From NCBI RefSeq assembly GCF_035046505.1, contig NC_089822.1, positions 88,891,659 to 88,955,658 on the forward strand: a stretch of 64,000 nt of DNA, read 5' to 3'. Position numbers and translations under genes: made by a program. Below, piece by piece: positions 1-10,441 of the stretch. The notes under the pieces are model-generated. The model was not told the DNA's origin. It searched no databases and was given only the letters and a program-made list of their open reading frames with translations. Within the stretch, counting starts at the first letter, position 1, and every line of letters begins with the position of its first letter. This DNA is from Tiliqua scincoides (lineage: Eukaryota > Chordata > Lepidosauria > Squamata > Scincidae).

Positions 1-380
1 AGGGGTGGGGGGAGAAGAGGTTGCTGCTGACTGTATGTCCTTTAAAAAGGGAGTGTGCGTTGATGACACACCTAGCAGTTGGGTGTTTTTGGGTTTATCA
101 CTTATCACTATGGACCTTAATTTAATTCAAGGTTAAATCTCAAGAAGATATTGATGCTGCTTGAACAGGGAAGTTAAGCAAGAACAAGTGATTCAGATGT
201 GTGATTTTTTTTTTTAAATTTCTTCCTGGACCTCCTCACCAACCCAGTAGAAGTGTTCAGTGAAAGCAGATCTTAAAGAGAGCTGCCCAAGCAATGCTGA
301 AGGTAGCAGAATCATACCTCATCTGTAGCTTCAGGCCTCTTGCAGCCTCCCTAATTCAGGTTATGCTTTTTCCCCTTTAG

Positions 381-467
381 AATGTGTTGAAGAAAAGAGA
401 TCAGGTGCAGGCAGAATATGAGGCCAAACTAGAAGCTGTGGTCTTAAAAAGAGAAGAACGTCCCAAG
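381..467 (+). CDS. SNX30: SNX30 antepenultimate coding exon (29 codons)
   Basis: A pyrimidine-rich acceptor (tcccctttag) ends at 380 and a donor (gttagt) begins at 468. The exon encodes a highly charged helix, [20 protein letters not shown] and onward to REERPK, consistent with a BAR-domain coiled coil. The exon is whole codons (87 bp). Confidence 0.92.
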
Positions 468-3050
468 GTTAGTCTCGTTTAGAATGGATCTGAGCCATCT
501 CTCACCTGCTGAACAAGGAGTCAAAAATTGCTTTGCCTGAAATACTGTAAGGCTGCAATCCTATGCCCACTTATTAAGGAATAAGACCCACAGAATTCAG
601 TGGGATTTGCTTCAGAGTAAGCATGGTTTGGATGGCAGTATAAACCTTACTGAAGTCTTTCTAAGGCTTTGAAAGAGACATTCCTCACCAGAAAATGATG
701 GTAAGTAAACAGGTTAAAGACGAAGCTGCATCCACGAGTCTATTGTACAGTACAGTACAATGAAACTATAGAGAACAACAGTAGTGATCCTTGGTATGTA
801 TAATATGTTGTTTAGGATTGATTTCATGTACAGTAATTCCAGAGGTGGGGCAAGGGCTCTTTAAAATACCTTACCTTTTAAGGTATTTGGCTCCCAGCAA
901 TCAGTCAGGTTGATATTTTGTCACAAAACCATATACCAGAAACACCTGGGTGTTGGATAATTGCCTAATCGTTTGCTCTAAGTTGCTCAATATATTGGGG
1001 AAGTCTTTGGGGGGGGGAGTCCCTCGAAGATTGTATGAATCGGCTTAGCGAGGACCAGAAGGTTTTGATAACTGTGATTGAGAATTGATTTCTAAGGTTC
1101 CATTGAAACTGTGAAAATGGGTGGATATGCATAGGTGAGCCTGACCTTTTGTATATTAAAAGAGATCCCCCAGTAATTTTCTTTTGGCAAAGACCCGCTG
1201 CTACAGCAGTGCTGAGTTTTTCTCTCTCCCTCTTCTCTTCAGGTGCCTACAGATGTTGAAAAGTGTCAAGATCGAGTGGAATGCTTCAATGCCGACCTGA
1301 AGGCAGATATGGAACGATGGCAGAACAACAAGCGGCAGGACTTTAGGCAGCTGTTGATGGGAATGGCGGATAAAAACATCCAATATTATGAGAAGGTAAT
1401 TTTTGAATTTAGGGATGCAGTTGTTGAGACTGTTGCAATGACTCACTGAAGTAGGAATGTAACTCACTTTGATACGGACACCGCAGTTTAGAATTGCTGC
1501 ATCATTTTGATTTACCATATTGGTTGTGACTAGTGTTCCCTCTAAGAACTAGCACAGGAGAGCGCCACACTGTAGTGATTGCAGCGGCATTTTCTCAGCT
1601 GTTGGTGATCATGTCTTCTCCAACTTTCAGGGCAACCAATCTCAGAGCTGCATGGAGCTTGGTTGAGTGGTGGGCGGCCACACACCCTATGGGGAATGCT
1701 GACTATAACTTTAGCTTCTTCACTTTATTGATACTTGTGCTGTATCTGAAAAATATGACTAGTAGGTATTTGCTCACTGTAAAAGCTACTCTGGCTGGCC
1801 AGTAAAAGGAGATATTTTTGCAGGCAACCCAGAAATGTTAATGTTATGGTCGTCTGGAGATGAGTGTGTCTTTAAGCAGGACCTTAAGAATAATGTTGTG
1901 TATTTATATCCCATATTTTGGTACCCATGGCAACTAACCCCCCCACACACTCTATTAACATATCAAGTATAAAACAAGAAATGACTAGATATCAAAATTA
2001 AAACAACCAATAACAAAAATTAAGACATAGAGCAGCAGGGGATAATCAATACAACTGCAATGTCTGGCAAACATCTCTGGGCTCTACGGAATTGTGTATC
2101 CAAATAATGGAGGTGTTGTCTTGTCAGTGGTGCTTAGTACTGAGCTAATCAATTGGTCTGGCTGTCTGCGGAGAACAGGGCTGTCCTCTTGTTTCAGATG
2201 CATTTTGAAGATTACTCTTTCTAAAGGTTGTCAATTAACAGGTTAAACAGAGGCTGCTGATTTTAATATGCACCGTCACTCAAGCACTGAAATCATTTTT
2301 AGCGTCTAGCGGCCAGAAAGTTGTCTTGAGGTGGATTTATGCAAGATGCATAGGCAAAGCATTCACCTCTGCCAGAGTTTTGTGTAGCCTGACCTATCTA
2401 AAATTTATTTCCTGTACCCACATTTATCTGCTCCTGTGTATACACTTGCCACATGCTCAGACCCATTTCAAGATGGTGACTGAAGTGTCTTGCATCCCTC
2501 GACAGAGAGTACACATACATGCTGAAAATAAGTTGCATAGGATCTCTCCCCTCCTCCCTTCATCTGGGTTTTGACAACTTATGCCTTGCACGTATCTATC
2601 TGGTCAAACTGTGTTGGTACATATATTTTAGGAATCCAATTTAGGGTGCATAACCCAGCATTCTGGCTTTTTCTAAGAAGCTTGTTTATTAAATGTCCTG
2701 CTCCATGCATTAACAGACTTTCCCTTGTGAATGGTATGTAGAACATGCTCCATATGGGCAAAGACACATTAGGCTGTGGTAGAAGAAATGTAGGGGTACA
2801 AGGCTCTTGTTAGAAGTTAAATGGTGCCCACATCTGGGAGTGTGGAATATTTCTAGTTAGTTGATGGACAGTTGTAACCCACAATTGCATTCTGTAGCTT
2901 CTTCTAGGACTGAAAGATGGACTGACTTTTTAAAAATGGTATTACTTAGTGGCTCACATATTGATGTTTGTTTTTTGTTTGTTTAAATAGTGCCTTACGG
3001 CGTGGGAGTCTGTTATACCACTGTTGCAAGATAAACCTGAGACCAAATAA
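381..3050 (+). CDS. SNX30: SNX30 (sorting nexin 30), last three coding exons, 5' part outside window
   Basis: Coding exons are 381-467, 1243-1395 and 2991-3050, each bounded by AG acceptors and GT donors and joined in phase 0. They give 99 codons ending in ...QDKPETK-stop. The protein reads [16 protein letters not shown]... then [19 protein letters not shown]... then [15 protein letters not shown]. This is the C-terminal helical BAR region of the SNX7/SNX30 subfamily; the wording matches my recollection of SNX30 better than SNX7. Family knowledge: these PX-BAR proteins bind phosphoinositides on endosomes and heterodimerise with SNX4 in endosomal recycling and autophagy. The PX domain must lie upstream of base 1. 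The neighbour SLC46A2 lies tail-to-tail, as in human 9q32, which supports the orthology. Confidence 0.93.
551..645. repeat. Short palindromic interspersed repeat ('gcaatcctatg...' family)
   Basis: Begins ggctgcaatcctatgcccac and contains a ggaataagaccca / gtgggatttgcttcagagtaag arrangement. The same unit recurs at 21.87-22.09 kb, 55.49-55.57 kb, 56.48-56.55 kb, 58.61-58.69 kb and, degraded, at 61.35-61.44 kb. It looks like a short miniature element with self-complementary ends. It sits in the SNX30 intron. Confidence 0.6.
1243..1395 (+). CDS. SNX30: SNX30 penultimate coding exon (51 codons)
   Basis: The acceptor is cttctcttcag ending at 1242 and the donor is gtaatt at 1396. The exon encodes [15 protein letters not shown]... 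through KNIQYYEK, a strongly conserved BAR helix segment of SNX30. Continuing into the intron would add residues unlike the family before a stop, so the donor at 1396 is the natural end. Confidence 0.93.
1396..2990 (+). other. SNX30 last intron, no further gene seen
   Basis: GT...AG intron of about 1.6 kb. Apart from short simple-sequence stretches I see no recognisable repeat, RNA gene or exon. The open frames inside it are short and show no family resemblance. Confidence 0.6.
2991..3050 (+). CDS. SNX30: SNX30 terminal coding exon (20 codons including stop)
   Basis: The acceptor gtttaaatag ends at 2990. The exon reads [19 protein letters not shown] and stop TAA at 3048-3050. It is too short for simple ORF finding and was found by splice-site and family reading. 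The C-terminal pattern (W-E-S-x-I-P-L-L-Q) fits SNX30. Confidence 0.92.
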   Translation, partial: CLTAWESVIPLLQDKPETK

Positions 3051-3845
3051 GAAACCACATTTCTACCCCCCCCAACACCCCCACTATGGACCTTTGACCA
3101 AGTGCAGGTACCACTAAATATACTGGAGATATGTTACGTGCAACTTGGTGCAATACTTTTTTTTTTCCCATGGAGGAACATCACTTGTGCTGAAACTTGG
3201 AACAGATCAACTTGGACATGTTTGTAACTACATATTTGGCCACCTTTTTACGAAGCCATCCGAGTTGGCCTTGAACACTCCCACTGCGAAGTGATCCTTG
3301 GCTAACGATAGAGTAAACACAGGGACTTAATTCTCTTCTTGGACCACTTTATATTGAATGGAGTTGATGAGTGAAACACTAAAACAATAATAATAATAAA
3401 CTGCTAAAATGCAAGGTGCCAACATGACATCTTTATTATTCTCCCTTTTTTCTTGTCAAGTAAGGGTGGTTGATCATGTAACAGCAGCAATTTTCTCTTC
3501 AAAACACCTTGGGATTTCCCCCCCCTTGTGTGTAGAAATGGAAACTGACTGACAGAAGGTACTGCCGGATTCTGTAAAGTCTCTTTGAATTCACCTGAGC
3601 TTTTGGGGTGGGTAGGATTAGGGGCAAGTGTTGGTATGGTCTTGTAGAATGTACTAGAAATTTGTAGACTGTTCATGAGGTAAGCTTTATAGTCTGGTCT
3701 GTGGTTGTGGCATGTAGTCCATGTTCTACAGCCTTGCTAGCTGTTTCTTGGGTATAGGGAGGGAGCTGGAAAAGATGTTGATGCTTCTCCCAAAATATGT
3801 ACTAAAGGTTACTTGATTTTTTTTCATAGGAAACATTAAAGTTTG

Positions 3846-3865
3846 ATCTCTCTCTCTCTCTCTCT
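3846..3865. repeat. (CT)n microsatellite
   Basis: About ten CT units in the putative SNX30 3' UTR. Confidence 0.9.
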
Positions 3866-4962
3866 GGAATTGCTGGTATCATACCACAAAACTTTGTTTT
3901 ATGGTGACCACATCATGCCAAACATGTACATTTTCACCTCAAGCTTAGTCTTTTACTGTGAAAATTGTCTTGAAAAGGTAGCTTATAATCAAATCCCATT
4001 TATAGCTAATGGGTTATATTTGGTTTTATGGACCAACATTGAAAGAAGGCATCATGCTGCATGTGAAGGATGAGGAAGGAGTCCAGTTGCTTTCTTTCCT
4101 CAAACTTGTTCGCTTATCTTTGCATGCTCTTCTGTACCAGTCTCTCTCATGTTCTATTGGCTGACTTTCCTTTGGAGTTTTGTGGGCACAGCTTTTTCTT
4201 GTGTAGTGCCAGAAATGAATTTCATAAGAATTCCTTGATGGTGATTCCATTAAGAATTCTTGGCATGCTCACTCTGTTTACTATTTTGACAAGAACATTA
4301 TAATTCCAGGTATGCACAAGGCATTTTTAAGCTTCGTGTTTTCAATGAAAGCAGACACGTGTTATGTGTGTTTCTTTCAGTAGCTCTCATACCAACCTGC
4401 CAAAAGGAAATCTAACTACCAGGGCTTTTTGTGTATATTCTAATCTGCACATACTTGTACATTTCTAGTATTGGGGAACTTTGTGGGGTCCATGTATTTC
4501 ACTACAGTCAGAAACCCAAATTGTGTTCTTATTTTCATCTGTGTAAATTTTCAGAAGCTTCTGGCAGAGCTGTCATGAACACTCCCCCCCCCCCCGCAAT
4601 CATTAGTTTTGAGGGAGGATTTTCAGTGGGCCTACAATGTGGAGGAAAGGAGTTAAAATACTCTTCCTGCACACTGTGGTCCTTTCACCGATCACCATCC
4701 ATGGCTGCTGCTGTACCAAACAGAAAAGACAGAAGCCCAAACACGCTTAGCATCATGTGTAGCTTGGCCCTAAGCTGCTTAAATGCAGGTTTCTGCATTT
4801 GTCATGATTGACCTCTCAGTGTTGCCCTTTAGTTCTGCAGTAAGAGATAGGAGGAGAAGGGGGGTTTGATTAGTGCTGCTCTAAGTTTTCCCTCTGTCAT
4901 AGGATAAATATTTTGGGGTGGGAGAAACTTGAGAGCTAAATTGACATCTCTCCCAACACAAT

Positions 4963-4963
<1 letters not shown>

Positions 4964-5001
<38 letters not shown>

Positions 5002-5028
5002 GTGGTGGTGGTGGTGGTGGTGGTGGTT
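4964..5028. repeat. Compound microsatellite (GT)n-(GA)n-(GGT)n
   Basis: Three adjacent simple repeats, GT then GA then GGT, in the putative SNX30 3' UTR. They are likely polymorphic. Further (GT)n runs lie at 5441-5470 and 7231-7252. Confidence 0.9.
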
Positions 5029-5146
5029 ATCGTCTTCCTTTTTTGAATTTAAGTCATTTTGAAAGCTAGAGTTGCTTGGTAGAGACAAGACTTAACTGTG
5101 TTTTTGGAAATTTCAGTTCAAAGTTTGTGTTTGCCAGGAACTCACT

Positions 5147-5321
5147 TAAGGCCCAATCCTATCTAACTTTCGATGGCTGATGCAGCCATGCCAACAGTGT
5201 GCGCTGCATCCTGCGGTGAGGGGCATTCATAGGGGTCTCCTGAAGGTTAGGGAATGTTTGTTTGATGATGCATTCCGGCTGCATCGGTCCTGGAAAGTTG
5301 GATAGGATTGGGCTCCTTAGG
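5147..5321. mobile_element. Miniature inverted-repeat element, 'TTAAG-gcccaatcct' family
   Basis: The left end ttaaggcccaatcctatc mirrors the right end gataggattgggctccttag. These are terminal inverted repeats of roughly 18 bp around a GC-richer core of about 140 bp. Related ends recur at 28.93-29.04, 37.53-38.01 and 45.54-46.04 kb. TTAA-like bases at the ends hint at a piggyBac-type target site, but this is inference only. Confidence 0.55.
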
Positions 5322-5439
5322 TAACCTTAGGCGAATCACTGGCTCTCATTTATCATACTTAGCTGCCTACAGAGTGATTTGAAGTAATGCTCTGAGAGAA
5401 TGTATCTGAAGCTGTTAAATGGTATATGAATGACAAGGG

Positions 5440-5470
<31 letters not shown>

Positions 5471-7606
5471 GTTTTTTCTTTTACCAGGGCTGAGGGAAAG
5501 GGCAATTTATCAAACTCCACAAACTTTTTGGATTGTATTTGGAGCAGTGAGCTTTAACTTCATTTTAACATGTGCAATTTTGTTGTCCTTCCCAAAGAAC
5601 TTGTCTCTTTCTCCTCTACCCCAGCTGAAGCATTCACTACCGGTTCTATATGAAGTGTTATGGTTACAAGAGATACTTTTTAAAAAAGTGTCAAATAAGA
5701 GTTGGCAGCAGACACTTCGCTAACAACAAATAGGTTTTGCGGGGATGGGAACCCTTGATTCTCACTTTAGAGTCCTGTGTAAATGTTCATATTTTCTCAT
5801 TTCAACTAATGATATTTAAGCAAAGATTCCAGAAGTGATTGTTAGGGTTTGACACATTAAGTAATAACCTTATTTTTGTGTCTGTTTCTGCAGAAACAAA
5901 AATACCCCCTGATTTATTGAAATTGTCAGTAGATCACCTTGCATTTTGCAAGAATTAATGGGTTGGCAAAAATACCGGGATCTCTGTTCAACAATGGACT
6001 GTCATGACGTTCCACGATCACTTTTAATTTCCCAAACAGTGACCTTTGAATCTTCTGAAAACTCATTCTGTGTAACCTGCAGGTATAAGCCATAGAGAGT
6101 TCACCTGTATTTAAATGATTGGTTAGATTATATTGGTACCAAAGTCATAACCAGGTTTTGTAGCAGATGAAGAAAAAAATTAGCAAGTATTTAGCAAGGC
6201 TAGTAGAATTTGTTCTGTTTAAGAGAAATTAAAGTTCTGGTGTTACCATAACCTTTCAAAAGGTGTGCTTTGGATTCCACCATATTTTCCAGTAGAAGTA
6301 ACAGTTAAGGGGTGCTTGCAAAGCTTATTATGAGTGTCTTGTCATTCACAGATAAAACTGAAATGTAAATGGCTGTTTTGTCCTAGAAGCGTGATTTTAA
6401 GCTTCTGATCTCCAAAACTTAACCTCTCGGTTTTAGCAGACTTGTTGGTGTATTTAAATCTGCTGCAGGCAGCAGGGCTTTACCAACAGACCTGTGCTTT
6501 GCTTGTCCTACGTTTGCAATGAAAGATGTTGTCTATATCAGGCTGAAGATTGGGCATTTCTTAAAGAGGCAGCGGCACAGCTTGCATTGTGTTCTATCAA
6601 ATACTCATACTTCGGAATCATTTGGGTTCCATGTGTGTAAAACAGATGGTGTCCAGAATTTTTTTTAAGTGCATGCATGACCTCAGACTTCCTGTGGTGT
6701 TTTAAACTAGAGGGGTTCTGCATGTACCCATGCTGAATGGATAATTTGGTCGATGTGGCCCCCACCCCTTCCAAACAGAAAGAGGTGAAACTCCACCCCA
6801 AAAATAATTGCACAAACCAGCAGCACATGTGCACCTCACTATTACAGCACATGGGAGTTCATAGCCTTCATCTGTGATTCCATTTGTGATCTGAATGCAC
6901 TCTGAAAGGAAAAGACCTTTTAAACTGTGGTGATTCCAATTAATTCAGATTGCATTGAGTTTCAGCTTGTTTTTTCCCTTACCTTTTGGAATAAAAAACA
7001 TTTCTGTGTCGGTACGTGGATCTTAGATTCCCATTTCATTACACTTTCCCCTCTATATGCCAAATACTTTAAATGCTCATAGTTCCACCAGCATGTTCCT
7101 AGCGGTTTTTGAGAGCTTTTCTTACACTGAGCAAATGAAGGTGTCTTCTGACAGGGAGAACTTTTCTAAATACAGTAGACAAATACTATTGTTTGGTTTT
7201 TTGCCAAATATTTTTATAAACTTAAAATGGGAGTTTGTGTGTGTGTGTGTGTTTTTTTTTTCCCCTGGGGCATATGTAAAGATGTAAATGTTTAACCTTT
7301 TTTCAGGCACTTTAATTTTCTAATGTCAGTATTAAAATGGTCATAATAATTACATAATCTGTTCCACTCCAAACACTGAGTGGGCTGTGGGGCAAATATT
7401 ATGCTCTTGCTAATTTGTTTTGCTTTCATAGCTTCTCTTAAATAGTTACTATTCTTACGTGGTGTTTAAAGGCAAGAAGTGGATTGGCTTTCTAATTTCA
7501 TTACTTCTCTCCAAAATGTTTCTCAAGACCTTTAGTACCCACATGTTGCCCATTGCCATGAGTGATTGTGAATGTTATCCTCCTTGGCCATATTTACACA
7601 TGCTGT

Positions 7607-7687
7607 TTAACCCATTTTTGCCCAGCCCACAGGTGTACACATTTGATCCCTGTTGCATATATGCAGTGTTGGGCAGAAATGGCTTAA
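7607..7687. mobile_element. 81-bp TTAA-flanked palindromic MITE (piggyBac-like), copy 1
   Basis: Runs from TTAA at 7607-7610 to TTAA at 7684-7687. The arms are self-complementary (ttaacccatttttgccca at the left, tgggcagaaatggcttaa at the right). A second copy, in opposite orientation, lies at 57270-57347. TTAA target sites are characteristic of piggyBac elements; family membership is inferred. Confidence 0.65.
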
Positions 7688-9267
7688 AGCAGTTATTGCT
7701 CCTTTGGTGTGTTGTAATGCAAGTGTAAAAACTACAATGGTCAGAATATATTATAAATGTCTTTTTCCTTCTGCCTCAAGCATAGTAATTTTTATATTTT
7801 AAAAAAAAAAGCACAAGAGGAACTCTGTTGTGAAGCTTCACACATGAAAGTTCAGTTTTGTCATCCCATGTGCTTAATGCAGCCCTAATGTTGATGGAAT
7901 TGTTGGAGTAGTGCAACTGAGAACCAGGTTACATGTTGCACTGATCATGCACAGTCTGGGATGAATTCTGCAGGCTGCTTCTGGGCAGGTAAGGAAAGCT
8001 GGAGTCACACATGATGCTGCTGTTGACTGGCATGCATTGTGTGTCTGGCTACTTCACTCAGCTGGTAGTCACTAGAAAAGAAACAAAAACATGCCAGCTA
8101 GCAGCCTCTTTGCCTTCCTTGGGATGCAGCCATGATAGCTATGCTCTGAGCCCTGCTTGAAGAGAGGTTAAAGGACTAGAATACATGTGTTGAGAGATCA
8201 CCTTGTAAACTTCTAACTCTGTTTCACAGGGTTTCTTGCACTTGGTATTTTGACAGGAGAAAGAGCTGGCTGTGGTAAAGGTAGCTTCAGCAGAATCCCA
8301 GCTCCAAGCAGAATTGTGCCTTTAGCTCTATGTTCTGTGTACCAAATCCAATATTACACAGCAAGTGTACTTCGTATGGGTTTACTAGTGTACATAATCC
8401 TCAAAATTGCTCTTCTTGGCTTGTAATACATACATGTGTTTCCAGATGTGGGGGGAATCTCTACTTTTTGCATTGTGTACCAGTGCCTGCTATAGTGCTA
8501 AACATAATCCTCTTCATGATGATTGACTCTGTGCTCTGTGGACAGATGCATAAAAAAGAAGGGAAAGGCAGGCCTATCTATGCTACCCAAATGTCCTACA
8601 GTTCATTTCCTGGGGAATTATTCAAGAAACATGCTGGCAGAACTTAAATGGATTGCATCACTTTTAATTCCCTATCTGTAGTTCGAGGCTGAAATGAAAG
8701 AGTAGTAGTGAGCTGGCTTGTTTTGGTAAGATAATCCACAAGCCACAAGGCCAGCTTTAGATAAGTCATTCTAACGATTGCAATGTGCAACCATAACCCA
8801 TCTAAAAATATTGCATATAACACACGTTCATTTATATCATGCATGATATTCAGCAGCCAAAAAGGAAACTGCAAAGAGTAGATTCTTCTCCTTCAGCTTC
8901 CCAATTTACAAGATTAATCAAGCACACATACTTGTATTCATGTTTGGGTCTTTTTTTGTCCACACTCTTGGCATCAATCCACCAAGAAGTTGTCCTGCTC
9001 TGCTGAAATGAATGGAAGTCACACATGAGCACAACAGGGCTCGTGTAGGTGACCCCCTCAGTGGATTGTGTCCAAAATGTCTGCCTTGCTGATGGAATGT
9101 TCTGCTCACCTTTACATATGCCTGTTTCATATGCCCATGTACAAAAATGTTGTGTTTACTATGTAGTTGAAACATTTCGGGGGCAAAAACAATTTGTAAT
9201 GCTTGATAAAACTATTTGTGTGTACATTTCTAAAGTCATTCTTTTACCTTGACTGAAGGACTGGACC

Positions 9268-9273
9268 AATAAA
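9268..9273 (+). terminator. Poly(A) signal AATAAA, probable end of SNX30
   Basis: Canonical AATAAA with a GT-rich element about 30-45 bp downstream. It is positioned just before the opposing SLC46A2 signal. Confidence 0.55.
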
Positions 9274-9410
9274 TGTATTAATTTCTTTACCAATATTTAT
9301 TCATTGTGTGTGTTATCTCGGCACATATGATGCTTTTAAGTTTTGACCTTTACTCCAGAACTATCTTGATGGACACAATGGTGCAGAACAGTAGAAAATG
9401 CAAATAGTAT

Positions 9411-9416
9411 TTTATT
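9411..9416 (-). terminator. Poly(A) signal AATAAA (minus strand), probable end of SLC46A2
   Basis: TTTATT on the plus strand reads AATAAA on the minus strand, about 970 bp past the SLC46A2 stop. Cleavage would fall near 9390. This leaves roughly 100 bp or less between the two convergent transcripts. Confidence 0.5.
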
Positions 9417-10067
9417 AGGAATTGTATAGAAAATGCAACATGAAAGTCAAAATTCTGTCAGCAGTAGAAGTGTACTACAACACAGCAGCTGGCTTAGCTA
9501 CTCTTCAGTCAGGAGCTTAAAAAATTTCGTTTGTAGCCACATCTACAAATTTACTACAAATTTAGTTTGTACGTAGTTTGTCGTAATTCCACAAGTGCAA
9601 TGACCTGTTTGTTCTCTACATTTATTTACAGGTTTATGTACAAACTATTCACATGTGCTTGTTACAATTAAGGCAAGGACAGAAATCACATCTCCAAGAA
9701 TTGCTAGCACCAACCTTAGTGGCAAAGAAAAATCGGTACTGCCATTCTCTCTTTTATCAATGAGCTGTTGGTGACCCTTGCAACTACTACTTCAGGAACA
9801 AACTATAAAACTGGCCCACACCTTTTATTACATGTTCTGTGCCTTTAAAAGAACCTAAAGTTAATCTTTAGGAAAGACCTACATGCAGTCTCATCTTACA
9901 TAGTAGTGCTGTGATAGCAGTAGCCACTAGTTTTGTTCTAAGAAGAATGGCGAGGAGATGCTTGATGCTAGAAACAATGTACCTCATCTACATTACATAT
10001 TTGTAGAGCATCACAGTTGAGATCCTGTTATCTGTAAGGTGATTCCTTACAGTACTAAGTGGAAGCA

Positions 10068-10107
10068 GTACAGTGGATTACAGTGGAGTACAGTGGATTA
10101 CAGTGGA
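10068..10107. repeat. Two perfect 20-bp tandem copies in SLC46A2 3' UTR
   Basis: The unit gtacagtggattacagtgga occurs twice back to back, and is itself built of two near-identical 10-bp halves. Partial extra units flank it. Confidence 0.85.
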
Positions 10108-10383
10108 AGCCGTACTGCCAGGAAAAGTGAGCAAAATGCCAGCCCTTCTAGGGCAAGTTCTACTCTTCATACCTTCACAGTGTACTCTGTTTTTAAGCTG
10201 CTGTACCATTCTATGGGTGAGAACATTGAGGCTAGTTGCTAAAACTTTAAAGTACGAGTACTTCTCCCAGTGTAATCCAGTACAAGATTTAGGTCATCTC
10301 TTGTGCAAGCAGTACTCCAGGCTCCTGGCTCAGCTCCTGGGCAGCATGTCAGCTTCAGAAATAGATACAGGTCCTCTTTGCTA

Positions 10384-10441
10384 TCAGTTGGCTAAAATCT
10401 CCAGTGAACCAGATGATATACCTTGCTTGGAAGCAATGATA
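10384..10441 (-). CDS. SLC46A2: SLC46A2 terminal exon (19 codons including stop)
   Basis: Found by splice reading. The acceptor cctcccccaacag precedes 10441, completing a Ser codon to give PI-SIIASKQGISSGSLEILAN-stop (TGA 10386-10384). The SI-x-A-x-KQ pattern matches the SLC46A2 tail as I recall it in mammals; the last 12 residues diverge. An upstream alternative acceptor cannot be excluded. Confidence 0.82.

Larger units (their letters stand above)
3051..9290 (+). other. SNX30: SNX30 3' UTR (probable, long)
   Basis: From the stop codon to about 9.29 kb there is no convincing coding sequence. An early AATAAA at 3395-3400 could serve a short isoform. A second AATAAA at 9268-9273, followed by a GT-rich stretch (attgtgtgtgtta near 9303-9315), is a better terminal signal. 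Mammalian SNX30 is known for a 3' UTR of several kb. The region contains microsatellites and two short mobile-element remnants. The exact end is inferred and would need transcript data. Confidence 0.55.
9390..10383 (-). other. SLC46A2: SLC46A2 3' UTR (probable)
   Basis: Noncoding sequence from the TGA stop to the minus-strand AATAAA at 9416-9411. It contains a short tandem repeat at 10068-10107 and no recognisable transposon. Confidence 0.5.

Noticed and set aside
381-1395. SNX7 instead of SNX30
   Set aside because: The close paralogue is possible from the BAR helices alone, but the adjacent convergent SLC46A2 and the C-terminal wording favour SNX30.
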